Assembly: GCA_900466005.1 (NCBI GenBank)
Contig: UEGQ01000015.1
Location: 173,737 to 237,736, forward strand
Reading direction: 5' to 3'
Origin: Hyphomicrobiales bacterium
GTDB taxonomy: Bacteria > Pseudomonadota > Alphaproteobacteria > Rhizobiales > Rhizobiaceae
Length of the DNA stretch: 64,000 bases
The position numbers and the translations under genes are program-made. Shown here piece after piece: positions 1-9,194 of the stretch; the stretch's first letter is position 1, and each line of letters begins with the position of its first letter. The notes beneath the pieces are model-generated. The model was not told the DNA's origin. It saw only the letters and a list, made by a program, of their open reading frames with translations, and did not search any database.

Positions 1-26
1 GGCGGAAACGGTACGCCGTTTCCGCC
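1..26. terminator. Perfect hairpin at the left edge
   Basis: An 11-base arm (GGCGGAAACGG) is followed by loop TACG and its exact complement. It lies downstream of the minus-strand reductase gene ending at 96 and could end that transcript or one entering from the left. No T-run is visible on the plus side; the minus side is cut off by the window edge. Confidence 0.5.
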
Positions 27-95
27 ATGCCTGCGGCCAGAAGGTCTGAGACAGGCGGCTTGATCGTCCCAGGCCCTCCGTCGCAAGGCAGAAGG

Positions 96-977
96 TCACC
101 CGAGAAGTGCTGCCTTGCTGGTCGCCAGGAAGCTTTTCAGGTCCTGCGGCGCCTTGCCCGAGAGCGTCTCGATATCCTTCGTGGCGACATCGAAGCCGCC
201 TTCGCGGGCGTTCGCATCGAACGAGACGAGAACCGGGATGAAGGGTTCGGGCACTCCGGCCGCCTTCATGCCGCCCGCAAGCTGTTCGTCGGTCAGGTGG
301 ACGACGGCGAGCGGCTTGCCGGTGACCTCGCGCACGAGGGCGGCGATCTCGTCGGTGGTGAGTGCGGCCGGGCCGGTGAGATTGTAGACGGCGTTCGTGG
401 ACGTCTCCGACACGAGTGCGCCTGCAATGGCGCTAGCGATGTCGGCGCGGGCCGCATGCGCATTGCGACCATTGCCGGCCGAGGTGTACCAGCTACCGGA
501 CGCCAGCGCCTGCGGCAGGCTCATGAAGAGGTTTTCCATGTACCAGGCGTTGCGGAAGATGGTGTAGGCGAGGCCGCTTTCGCGGATCGCCTGCTCGGTC
601 CCGGCATGGTCCGGCGCGAAGCTGACGAGGCTGGTCTCGGGGTTGATCATCGACGTGTAATAGATCCGCCCGACGCCGGCGGCCTTGGCGGCGGCGACGG
701 CCGCGCGGTGCTGGCCGATGCGGTGACCGGGCCGATCGAGCACGTCTGTCGAGATGACCAGCAGCCGGTCGATGCCGGAGAAGGCGGCGGCGAGGTTTGC
801 GTCGTCGAAGTCGACGCGGCGGGTTTCGACGCCCTTCGCTGCCAGATCGGCGAGCTTCGCAGTATCGCGGCTTCCGGCGACGATGTCGGTGGGGGCGACC
901 TTGCCGGACGCGAGAAGGTTCTGGATGACGAGGCGGCCGAGGTGACCGGAGGCGCCGCTGACGAGGATCTTGCTCAT
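96..977 (-). CDS. NmrA-type NAD(P)-binding oxidoreductase (quinone oxidoreductase 2-like)
   Basis: This 293-residue cytosolic protein starts with a Rossmann fold whose glycine loop GASGHLG lies at residues 8-14, followed by the NmrA/atypical-SDR pattern. Length and sequence flavour match the QorB/YtfG group of NAD(P)H:quinone oxidoreductases, which reduce quinones and are found in redox or electrophile stress responses. The gene is transcribed away from an HxlR regulator at 1118 with a 140-base shared upstream region, an arrangement typical of an HxlR regulator and its target. The family is well supported; the substrate is inferred. The ATG start is preceded by AAGGGAAGTTACC. Confidence 0.85.
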   Translation of the reverse strand: MSKILVSGASGHLGRLVIQNLLASGKVAPTDIVAGSRDTAKLADLAAKGVETRRVDFDDANLAAAFSGIDRLLVISTDVLDRPGHRIGQHRAAVAAAKAAGVGRIYYTSMINPETSLVSFAPDHAGTEQAIRESGLAYTIFRNAWYMENLFMSLPQALASGSWYTSAGNGRNAHAARADIASAIAGALVSETSTNAVYNLTGPAALTTDEIAALVREVTGKPLAVVHLTDEQLAGGMKAAGVPEPFIPVLVSFDANAREGGFDVATKDIETLSGKAPQDLKSFLATSKAALLG

Positions 978-1117
978 GGTAACTTCCCTTGATGCTTGGA
1001 CGGTGACGCCGTCCGCGATTTGGCGCTCTCAAAAAGAGAGTAGCGCTAATTTGGGAATTGACCTGCACTTGTAAAGAAGGCAGTTTTTCGTGACCACGTT
1101 ACCGAAAGGGAACCACC

Positions 1118-1522
1118 ATGACCGTCGCGAGCTTCGATTTCAAAACCAAGATGTCCGGTTTCGGCGGCGAAGACTCTCCTCTGGAAAACTGCCCGGTGCG
1201 GACGGTCATCGACCATATCGGCGGCAAATGGTCGACGCTCATCCTGTTGGCGCTGTCCGAAAAACCCTATCGTTTCGGTGAGTTGCGGCGGCTCGTTCCC
1301 GACATCTCGCAGCGCATGCTCACCCAGACGCTGCGCGACCTGCAGCGGGACGGCTACGTGCACCGGACCGTGTTTCCGACGAAGCCGCCGAGCGTCGAGT
1401 ATCGCCTGACCGACCTCGGGCGCTCGCTCTACGGCGCGCTGACGGGCCTGCTGCAATGGGCGGAGGACAATTACCTCACCGTGCGTGAGGCAAGGCGGCG
1501 GTTCGACGTGGAGGGTGCCTGA
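1118..1522 (+). CDS. HxlR-family winged-helix transcriptional regulator
   Basis: The 134-residue protein carries the HxlR hallmarks: a conserved cysteine in the motif CPVR near residue 26, then IGGKWS and the helix-turn-helix segment [20 protein letters not shown], followed by the wing and LTDLG. HxlR proteins are small dimeric regulators, several of which sense thiol-reactive compounds through that cysteine. Its divergent neighbour is an NmrA-type reductase, so the likely role is control of that gene and of itself in response to an electrophile or quinone. That role is inference from the pairing; the family call is firm. Confidence 0.9.
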   Translation: MTVASFDFKTKMSGFGGEDSPLENCPVRTVIDHIGGKWSTLILLALSEKPYRFGELRRLVPDISQRMLTQTLRDLQRDGYVHRTVFPTKPPSVEYRLTDLGRSLYGALTGLLQWAEDNYLTVREARRRFDVEGA

Positions 1523-1532
1523 GGCCAATGTC

Positions 1533-2459
1533 CTAAAGATCAAGCGTCCAGGTCTGCCCGTTCAGTTCCGGGCCGAACAGCGTGTGGCGTTGCTCTGATT
1601 CCAGTGTGAACCCGGCCTTGATGTAGATGTGCCTCGCCGCGTGCAGAATGTCGTTGGTCCACAGCGTCATGCGCCGATAGCCGCTGCGGCGCGCGAATTC
1701 GATGCACTGGTCGACCAGCAGGCGCCCGAGCCCGAGCCCGCGGGCGGCTTCGTCGACATAGAGCAGCCGCAGCTTGGCGACGCCGTCGCCGCCGTTCATC
1801 ACCAGAACCGAGCCGATCCGGACGCCGCTCCGTTCGGCGATCCAGCAGCGCTCCTTCGCGGCGTCGAAGTTTGCCAGGAACTTCGAGGCGACATCGCTGA
1901 CGAGCGCCTCGAACTGGTCGTTCCAGCCGAATTCGCGGGTGTAGAATTCCGCCTGCGACTGCACGATCCAGCCGAGATCGCCGGGCCGGTGCGGCCGCAG
2001 CACGGGCGGGACGGCGTTGCGCCTGTCGGCGTCGAGCAGACGGGTCACCGTTGCCATCGCCTCGACGAGCGTTCCTCGCTCGGCGGGGCCGAGCTCCTCC
2101 AGCATGGTTGCGAGCTGATCTCTGGATAGATTTGCGAGGGCCTCGAATTCGGCCATGCCGTCCGGCGTCAGCGTGATGACTTGGCTGCGACGGTCGGCGG
2201 GGTCGCGAGTCTGCTCCACCAGCCTTCTCGTCCGGAAGGCCTTGAGGATGCGGCTCAGATAGGCGGGGTCGAGGTGCAGGTCGCGGACGAGCTCGGCGGC
2301 CGAGGCCCGCCCGCGGGCGCCGAGTTCGTAGATCACGCGCGCTTCCGCCAACGTGCAGTTCGCCTTGAGATAGGCGCGGTCGAGAATGCCGATGCGGTCG
2401 GTGTAGAACCGGTTGAAGGCACGCACGGCATCTATGGTCGTCAGGTCTCTGTCCGGCAT
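1533..2459 (-). CDS. MarR regulator fused to a GNAT N-acetyltransferase
   Basis: The 308-residue protein has two parts. Residues 1-145 form a MarR winged helix with the segment DLHLDPAYLSRILKAF and the wing RDPADRRS. Residues about 155-308 form a GNAT acetyltransferase with the acetyl-CoA pyrophosphate loop RGLGLGRLL and the later IYIKAGF motif. Such fusions are known in proteobacteria, and how DNA binding and acetylation are coupled is mostly unknown. A perfect 14-base palindrome lies 45 bases upstream of the start and is a good autoregulatory operator. The upstream same-strand neighbour is an Asp/Glu racemase, so an amino-acid-like acetylation substrate is possible but unproven. Confidence 0.9.
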   Translation of the reverse strand: MPDRDLTTIDAVRAFNRFYTDRIGILDRAYLKANCTLAEARVIYELGARGRASAAELVRDLHLDPAYLSRILKAFRTRRLVEQTRDPADRRSQVITLTPDGMAEFEALANLSRDQLATMLEELGPAERGTLVEAMATVTRLLDADRRNAVPPVLRPHRPGDLGWIVQSQAEFYTREFGWNDQFEALVSDVASKFLANFDAAKERCWIAERSGVRIGSVLVMNGGDGVAKLRLLYVDEAARGLGLGRLLVDQCIEFARRSGYRRMTLWTNDILHAARHIYIKAGFTLESEQRHTLFGPELNGQTWTLDL

Positions 2460-2503
2460 CGTTTTCTCCTCGAATGCCGGATAGAGTAGAAATGAGACTT
2501 TGG

Positions 2504-2517
2504 CAACTAATTAGTTG
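2504..2517. promoter_or_regulatory. Perfect palindrome, candidate MarR operator
   Basis: CAACTAATTAGTTG is a perfect 14-base palindrome. It sits between the racemase stop codon (2520) and the MarR-GNAT start (2459), where a MarR dimer would be expected to bind to control its own gene. AT-rich palindromes of this form are typical MarR sites; binding by this protein is inferred. Confidence 0.6.
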
Positions 2518-2519
2518 AC

Positions 2520-3239
2520 TCAGGCAACCAACTGTTCGCCGGGTTCGACCTCGGACATGGCGAGTTCGACGGCGGCGGCGGCATGAATCCGCGTGGAATC
2601 AAAGCCGGGCAGCGAGAGCTGGTCCGGGTCGATCAGCAGGCAGATCTCGGTGCAGCCGAGAATGACGCAATCGGCACCTGCCGCCTTCGCCTTGTCGGTG
2701 ATCGCGAGATAGGCCTCGCGGGAGGCATCGACGACCTTGCCGGCGCAGAGTTCGTCGAAGATGACGTCGTGCACGGTCTGCCGGTCCGCTTCTTCGGGCA
2801 CCATCGGGTCGAGGCCTTGCTTGCGCATTCGCTCGGTGTAGAAGCCGTGCTCCATCGTGTAGCGGGTGGCAAGGAGGAGCGGGCGCTTGAAGCCCGCGGC
2901 GCGGATCGCCGCGGCCGTCACGTCGATGATGTTGATGAGGGGAACATCGACGCGCGCGGCCACCGCATCCGCGACGAGATGCATGGTGTTGGTGCAGATC
3001 AGAACGCAATCGGCGCCTGCCGTTTCGAGGCCGCGGGCGCATTCGGCCAGGCGATTCTCGGCGAGATCCCAGCGGCCGGCCTTCTGGTAGCCGACGATTT
3101 CGGCGAAGTTGACCGAGTGCATCAAGACTTCGGCCGAGGCGATGCCGCCCAGATGGTTGCGAACCATCTCGTTGATGTGACGATAGTACACTGCCGAGCT
3201 TTCGAAGCTCATGCCGCCGATGAGGCCGATTGTCTTCAT
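2520..3239 (-). CDS. Aspartate/glutamate racemase family protein
   Basis: The 239-residue protein shows the family layout with two catalytic cysteines: C82 in ICTNTMH and C196 in GCTE. It starts with the typical MKTIGLIGGMS. Enzymes of this YgeA-like group racemise amino acids without a cofactor by a two-base cysteine mechanism, supplying D-amino acids or recycling them. The gene diverges from an Lrp/AsnC regulator (start 3401) with a palindrome in the gap, so that regulator probably controls it. Amino-acid specificity cannot be read from the sequence. Confidence 0.9.
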   Translation of the reverse strand: MKTIGLIGGMSFESSAVYYRHINEMVRNHLGGIASAEVLMHSVNFAEIVGYQKAGRWDLAENRLAECARGLETAGADCVLICTNTMHLVADAVAARVDVPLINIIDVTAAAIRAAGFKRPLLLATRYTMEHGFYTERMRKQGLDPMVPEEADRQTVHDVIFDELCAGKVVDASREAYLAITDKAKAAGADCVILGCTEICLLIDPDQLSLPGFDSTRIHAAAAVELAMSEVEPGEQLVA

Positions 3240-3263
3240 GGTCGCGTTCCCTTGCTGGACTTT

Positions 3264-3279
3264 GCCGGAATTATCCGGC
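3264..3279. promoter_or_regulatory. Inverted repeat between racemase and Lrp genes
   Basis: The arms GCCGGA and TCCGGC flank the 4-base spacer ATTA. The site lies 24 bases upstream of the racemase start and about 120 bases upstream of the Lrp gene, a natural place for the regulator to act on both promoters. The palindrome is seen; the binding protein is inferred. Confidence 0.45.
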
Positions 3280-3400
3280 CGATTCCGAGCAACCGGATTG
3301 CAAACTTCGGATGCGGGCTGCTAATGTATGCATCAGGATTGCGCAAGAAACATTGAACGCGCGCGCGGTGTGCGTGAACTGTCTCGAATCGAGGTGGGAG

Positions 3401-3865
3401 ATGCTGGACGAACGTGATCGAAAGATTCTGGATGCGCTGCAGCATGACGCGGCAATACAAGTTTCCGAGCTTGCCGATCTGGTTTCGCTGTCACCTTCGG
3501 CCTGCTCGCGCCGCATCCAGCGGCTGGAGGAGGCCGGGTATATCGCGCGGCGGGTCGCGATCCTCGATCGTGACAGGGTCGGCGTGCCGACCACCGTCTT
3601 CGCGCTGGTGAAGACCTCGCACCATTCGGAAGACTGGACGGAAGCCTTCCGTCGGGCAATCAGCGACATTCCGGAGGTCGTGGAGGCGCATCGGCTGACA
3701 GGCAGCTATGACTACCTGCTGAAGATCGCCGTTCCTCGGGTCGAGCAGTATGATGTCGTCTACCGGCGACTGGTGCGCCGTATCGAACTCTTCGACGTCT
3801 CGGCCTTCATCTCGATGGAGACCCTGAAGGCCGGCGAGGCGGTTCCGGTCAACTATGCGGAATGA
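3401..3865 (+). CDS. Lrp/AsnC-family transcriptional regulator
   Basis: From the ATG at 3401 the product is 154 residues, the usual Lrp length, starting LDERDRKILDALQ. The N-terminal helix-turn-helix (SELADLVSLSPSACSRRIQRLEEAGYI, written here as a family signature) is followed by the ligand-binding RAM domain. Upstream in-frame codons lack family similarity, so this start is preferred. Lrp regulators sense amino acids. The divergent racemase suggests control of amino-acid racemisation or catabolism, which is inference. A GTGGGAG sequence just upstream serves as ribosome-binding site. Confidence 0.9.
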   Translation: MLDERDRKILDALQHDAAIQVSELADLVSLSPSACSRRIQRLEEAGYIARRVAILDRDRVGVPTTVFALVKTSHHSEDWTEAFRRAISDIPEVVEAHRLTGSYDYLLKIAVPRVEQYDVVYRRLVRRIELFDVSAFISMETLKAGEAVPVNYAE

Positions 3866-3869
3866 GGAG

Positions 3870-3887
3870 TAGGGCCGATCGGCCCTA
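3870..3887. terminator. Bidirectional terminator-like palindrome
   Basis: TAGGGCCGATCGGCCCTA is a perfect 18-base palindrome located between the stop codons of two convergent genes (Lrp ending 3865, DUF4087 ending 3885). It can form a 7-bp stem with a 4-base loop in both transcripts. T-runs are weak. Confidence 0.5.
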
Positions 3888-4274
3888 TTCCGGCCTGGGC
3901 AGGCTCTTGTCGGCGCTGCACTTGGCGATCTTGAGCTGCTTGAACGAATAGATCGCGGTGATCCGGCCGGCCGAGGAGTCCTGCGGATCGGTGTTGTGCT
4001 CCGTCTCGACCTTCATGCAGCCGCAGGCATAACCGTAATAGCCGTTGGTCTTGACGAAATCGCCGGCGGAGAGATCGCCCATGTTCTCCATGCCGAGCGC
4101 TTCGTTCTCCGAGCCCTGGGTCGCTATGATCCAGGTGCCGTCGCGGTCGTCGAGCCAGTAGTTGCCGGGGGTGGGGTTCTGGACCCAGCCGCAACGGTTT
4201 TCAGCCGCGAAGACCGAGGTCGGCAGTACGGCGAGGATGGCGGCGATCAACAGTGAAGAGATTTGGGTCCGCAT
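3885..4274 (-). CDS. Secreted DUF4087 domain protein
   Basis: The 129-residue protein starts with a clear Sec signal peptide (about 23 residues, ending SVFAAE). The mature part has the DUF4087 signature: CGWVQNPTPGNYWLDD, a second GTWIIATQG block, and cysteines around YACGCMKV and AKCS. DUF4087 proteins are small periplasmic proteins of unknown function, probably disulfide-bonded. The gene stands alone, convergent with the Lrp regulator. Function unknown. Confidence 0.8.
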   Translation of the reverse strand: MRTQISSLLIAAILAVLPTSVFAAENRCGWVQNPTPGNYWLDDRDGTWIIATQGSENEALGMENMGDLSAGDFVKTNGYYGYACGCMKVETEHNTDPQDSSAGRITAIYSFKQLKIAKCSADKSLPRPE

Positions 4275-4375
4275 CGATGTGCTCCGTGGAGGATTGACGT
4301 CGGGGAGAAGCCATAGCGCGGAACCGGTGCCTCGCCAAACGCCAAAACTGGGGCGAAGCTATGCGGACATCTTTG

Positions 4376-4401
4376 GGCCCCGGGGCTTGCGCTCCGGGGC
4401 C
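4376..4401. terminator. GC-rich hairpin downstream of small secreted gene
   Basis: The arms GGCCCCGGGGC and GCTCCGGGGCC (one G-U pair) enclose loop TTGC. It lies 25 bases past the stop of the minus-strand gene ending at 4427. There is no T-run, so it may be a transcript-stabilising hairpin instead. Confidence 0.4.
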
Positions 4402-4426
4402 GTGGGCCAATTTAGGCCGGGGAGGA

Positions 4427-4666
4427 TCAGCCTTCGTGGCCGTTGGTGGGCTCCAGCGACGTGACGCCGCGGTCGTTCGTGTAACGGTAGTCGTTACGGC
4501 TCTGGTCGCTGATGGAGCCGGTGTGGAAGAGGCTCGTGCCGGCCGGTGCCTGCTCATAGCTCGCCTGAGGTTCGCCGGAGACGGTACGGCCGTTGGTCGG
4601 CTCGAGCGCGAAGGCGGAGGTGGCGAGAGAGGCAAGGACGGTTGCTGCTGCAATGATGGTCTTCAT
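4427..4666 (-). CDS. Small secreted protein, EPTNG repeat type
   Basis: The 79-residue product starts at an ATG preceded by AAAGGAATGACATC. Residues 1-20 are a signal peptide ending in AFA. The mature peptide begins LEPTNG and ends with a second LEPTNG, a short internal repeat, with EQAPAGTSLFHTG in the middle. It resembles the next gene upstream (4773-5021), which has DEAPAGSNFQHTF at the same place. I do not recognise a named family. A periplasmic or exported small protein is all that can be claimed. Confidence 0.65.
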   Translation of the reverse strand: MKTIIAAATVLASLATSAFALEPTNGRTVSGEPQASYEQAPAGTSLFHTGSISDQSRNDYRYTNDRGVTSLEPTNGHEG

Positions 4667-4772
4667 GATGTCATTCCTTTTTGTTTCTTCCGTCATGCGG
4701 GCAATTCTCCCGCATGAATAAAATCTAGCGTTGTGGTGACGGGCGAAAATCGTCCGTACGCTCTGATCGGGG

Positions 4773-5021
4773 TCACCTGTCGACGTAAGTGCGGGCGACC
4801 AGTTCGACCGTGTGGTCGACATTTACGCGGTAGACTTCCTGCACCCTGTCGCCGTTCGCGGCGAAGAAGGTATGCTGGAAGTTCGAACCGGCCGGTGCCT
4901 CGTCAAGGACGGATACGTGACCGCCATAGGTGATGCTTCCGGGGATCGGTTCGATGGCGAAGGCCATGGAGGCACCTGCGAGGAAGGCGACCAGTGCGGT
5001 TGCCGTTGCGAGAGTCTTCAT
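4773..5021 (-). CDS. Small secreted protein, paralogue of the downstream gene
   Basis: The 82-residue product starts at the ATG at 5021 (MKTLATATALVAFLAG) with GGAATTGGCC upstream. A TTG two codons earlier is possible but less likely. A signal peptide of about 22 residues ends in AFA, followed by IEPIPGSITYGG, EAPAGSNFQHTFF and a Val-rich end. Length, signal peptide, the EP..G start of the mature part and the central APAG..F.HT block match the 79-residue neighbour at 4427, so the two probably arose by duplication. Function unknown. Confidence 0.65.
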   Translation of the reverse strand: MKTLATATALVAFLAGASMAFAIEPIPGSITYGGHVSVLDEAPAGSNFQHTFFAANGDRVQEVYRVNVDHTVELVARTYVDR

Positions 5022-5355
5022 GGCCAATTCCTTTCGTCGTTCTATCGAACTTGTCGGTTCGATGAGAGATATCTGGATCCATTCTTCCGCATTTACAAGA
5101 TCGAATTGTGTCCCATAGAACTGATCGGTTCGATCCCGTGACTTGCTTTACTCACTCCCTCTTGAAAAGAAAATTCATGTAAAACAATAGGTTATATATA
5201 TGGCGTACGCTTCTCGTTATGAACAATTAATGATTTTTTGCAAATCGACCTCAACTTAATGTGACCGTGGGACCCTTCTTCTTTCACGGGTTTCCGGCGC
5301 CAGCGTTCTCTTCTTCATGCCCCTTGACGGGACGAAGGCGAGGCGCTAAATGAAC
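5022..5355. other. AT-rich intergenic region without a recognised gene
   Basis: About 330 bases, clearly more AT-rich than the surroundings around 5160-5260, lie between the small secreted gene (minus) and a TetR gene (plus). It must hold promoters for both. No ORF with a credible ribosome site, tRNA or strong structured RNA was seen. The TetR operator candidate follows at 5356. Confidence 0.5.
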
Positions 5356-5376
5356 AGTACCGTACAGTACGGTACT
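5356..5376. promoter_or_regulatory. 21-base perfect palindrome, TetR operator candidate
   Basis: The arms AGTACCGTAC and GTACGGTACT are exact reverse complements around one central A. It ends 13 bases before the start codon of the TetR-family gene at 5390, the classical position for an autorepressor site. Confidence 0.75.
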
Positions 5377-5389
5377 TGAGGGGGTAGCC

Positions 5390-7113
<1,724 letters not shown>

Positions 7114-7144
7114 GCGGTTCTCGCCGACAGCGAGCCGACAGACA

Positions 7145-7176
7145 AAAGGCCGGGGAGGGTGACCTCTCCGGCCTTT
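7145..7176 (+). terminator. Rho-independent terminator of ilvC
   Basis: The arms AAAGGCCGGGGAGG and CCTCTCCGGCCTTT form a 14-bp stem with one G-U pair and a GTGA loop. The stem ends in TTTC. It lies 31 bases after the ilvC stop. Confidence 0.85.
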
Positions 7177-7217
7177 CTCGTCGATCGGGGGGCAGCGCCT
7201 CAGTGGGGCTGTTCGTC

Positions 7218-7589
7218 TCAGGCGGTCTTACGACTGGTGAAGATCACGGCCACGAACAGCAGCATCGACAGGATGGTGACCAGCGAGCCGATCGAGGCCA
7301 GGCCTTCCGTGATGTCGAGAACCGCCAGCGCAATTCCGGGCGCCAGCAGCACGACGCCGAGCGAGGCGACGGCGACATGAATCTTCGCCAGTCTTGCTTC
7401 CGCGGCCGTCGGGACGGCCTGGTAATAGAGGCCGTAAAGCGCCACCGAAACCCAGCCCACGAGGTTCAGGTGGGCGTGGGCGGGCGCGAGCACATGGTCA
7501 TGGCTGGCCCCCATGTAGATGCCGAGCGACATCGCCACGAGAGCGTAAAGGCTGGCGCTTGCCAGGCAGAAGAACGGTAGTCCACGCAT
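7218..7589 (-). CDS. Small four-helix membrane protein resembling a heme-copper oxidase fragment
   Basis: The 123-residue product starts at the ATG at 7589 behind AGGAGAGGAAATCACA. It has about four membrane helices: residues 5-25, 40-60, 68-92 and 98-118. The loop and helix HDHVLAPAHAHLNLVGW recall the histidine-rich helix near the end of cbb3 or nitric oxide reductase subunit I, and such short stand-alone relatives occur in alphaproteobacteria. No oxidase partner genes are nearby. Function unknown; a heme or metal role is inference from the histidines. Confidence 0.7.
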   Translation of the reverse strand: MRGLPFFCLASASLYALVAMSLGIYMGASHDHVLAPAHAHLNLVGWVSVALYGLYYQAVPTAAEARLAKIHVAVASLGVVLLAPGIALAVLDITEGLASIGSLVTILSMLLFVAVIFTSRKTA

Positions 7590-7816
7590 TGTGATTTCCT
7601 CTCCTTTTCTTGCGGAGGCGCGGCAGGATCCCCTCTGCTTATCGACCCCCGGATTTTTACTGTACAACAAGGTTTTCGCGACGTCTTCGTCCCGTCTTTT
7701 CCGCCCGTGCAGTTTCGGGGGCTGATCACCGTCGCGCTGAGGGCAGATAGCGACTGCCGGCGGCCCGCGCTTCCTAAAACTTCCCTAACCCAGTCGCCGG
7801 CAGATGACGTCGCCGG

Positions 7817-8302
7817 TCAGGCTGACGGCGTCAGAAGCTCGATCCCGTAGCGTGAAGCCGCGGCGGCGATCATGGCGATGTCGGGAGGCGACATCGGCGG
7901 AAAGCTTGTCGTCGCTGGGTCAACGACGTCGCCGACGGCGTCGAAGAAGCCTTCGTGGAAGCCGCCCGGAAGGTTGATGATCAGCATTCGCGCCGGCCTG
8001 TCGCCGGGGTTGCGGAAGGCATGCGGCGTGTTCGGCGCGACATGGACGAAATCGCCCGGGCCGCAGAGGCGCGTCTTTCCATCAAGCATGAACTCGAACT
8101 GCCCTTCGATGACGAGAAAGGCCTCCTCGTCCCTTTGCGTATGGGGTGGTGAACCGGCGCCCGGCGCCGTCAGGCATTCCGCGAGGGAGAAACTGCCGCC
8201 GGTCTGGGCCGACCGCGCACGGAAGGTGAGAAGATTTCCGAGGAAATGAAGTGTCTTCGACGGAACGGTCATGCCGTCCGGATTTTCAACTGTGGCATCC
8301 AT
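7817..8302 (-). CDS. Cupin-domain protein (quercetin dioxygenase-like)
   Basis: The 161-residue single-domain cupin has the metal-binding motif 1 around PPHTQRDEEAFLVIEG (His plus Glu, residues 54-69) and motif 2 at PNTPHAFRNPGD. A Pro/Met-rich tail extends beyond the barrel. Such proteins bind Fe, Mn or Ni and may be dioxygenases, isomerases or sensors. The divergent TetR gene at 8372 is separated by only 69 bases and probably represses this gene. The substrate is unknown. Confidence 0.85.
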   Translation of the reverse strand: MDATVENPDGMTVPSKTLHFLGNLLTFRARSAQTGGSFSLAECLTAPGAGSPPHTQRDEEAFLVIEGQFEFMLDGKTRLCGPGDFVHVAPNTPHAFRNPGDRPARMLIINLPGGFHEGFFDAVGDVVDPATTSFPPMSPPDIAMIAAAASRYGIELLTPSA

Positions 8303-8341
8303 GGTTGCGTCCTCCTGGCTTTATGCTACATTTGCACCGTA

Positions 8342-8359
8342 ATGAGATTTGTGTCTCAT
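8342..8359. promoter_or_regulatory. Inverted repeat in the cupin/TetR divergent promoter
   Basis: The arms ATGAGA and TCTCAT flank the 6-base spacer TTTGTG. The site lies between the two divergent start codons (8302 and 8372), so a bound TetR dimer could block both promoters. Confidence 0.5.
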
Positions 8360-8371
8360 AAAGAGGTAGGA

Positions 8372-9010
8372 ATGACCGGTCAAGAGAAAAGTTTCGAACG
8401 TGTAAATCAGAAGCGTCGGACCCGCGCCGAGTTGCTGCGCGCTGCGCAGGACCTGACAGCGAAGGGCCAGCAGCCGTCGGTCGCCGACGTGGCCGATCAT
8501 GCCGGCATCTCCCGGGCGACTGCCTACCGCTATTTCTCGACCCCGGAAGATATGATTCGGGAGGCGGCGCTTGACGCGGTGGCAAGCGGCATAAGCATCG
8601 AACTTCCGAAGGAGGGCGACGGGGTTGTTTCAGTGCCCCTCCGGGTGGAGAGCGTCGTCCGGCAGGTCTACGACATGGTGGAAACGAACGAAGCGATGTT
8701 CAGGGCGCTGCTGGCAAGCAGCGTCAGCGGCAAGGGCGAGGCCAAGAGAGGTGCACGTCGCATTGCATGGCTGACCGCGGCGCTCGAGCCTCTACGACAG
8801 ACGCTTCCGCCTGACGAATTTCGGCGGCTGGTTCACGGCCTGGCCCTGATGACCGGGATTGAAACGCTCGTGGTTCTGAAGGATGTCTGCGACCTCAAAT
8901 CCGGCGAGGCCCAAGAGGTCGTCCTCTGGGCGGCACAGGCCCTGCTCGCGGGTGCGTTGGGTCGGTCCGCCGAAACAGCGGGAGCGGGGGCGTCGCATGG
9001 CCCGCGGTAG
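8372..9010 (+). CDS. TetR/AcrR-family transcriptional regulator
   Basis: The ATG at 8372 follows AAGAGGTAGGA and gives 212 residues. The helix-turn-helix is at about residues 38-60 (VADVADHAGISRATAYRYF). The C-terminal half is variable, as usual for ligand-binding TetR domains. In-frame codons upstream of 8372 overlap the divergent cupin promoter and have no homology signal, so they were left out. The neighbouring cupin gene is the likely target. Confidence 0.88.
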   Translation: MTGQEKSFERVNQKRRTRAELLRAAQDLTAKGQQPSVADVADHAGISRATAYRYFSTPEDMIREAALDAVASGISIELPKEGDGVVSVPLRVESVVRQVYDMVETNEAMFRALLASSVSGKGEAKRGARRIAWLTAALEPLRQTLPPDEFRRLVHGLALMTGIETLVVLKDVCDLKSGEAQEVVLWAAQALLAGALGRSAETAGAGASHGPR

Positions 9011-9194
9011 GCCCGGCCGGCGAATCCGGACGCCGCGTTCTCCGGAGTATTGCCTCTGCCACCGCGTCGCGTCAGGACCGGCTCCGGACCACGAGTCGCA
9101 TCGTTTTGTTGTGCTGCAATATAGGTCAGTATTGTTGACTTAATGATGTATCCATGATCTTGTGGAGCTTCCAGAACATACCGAGGAAACACCC

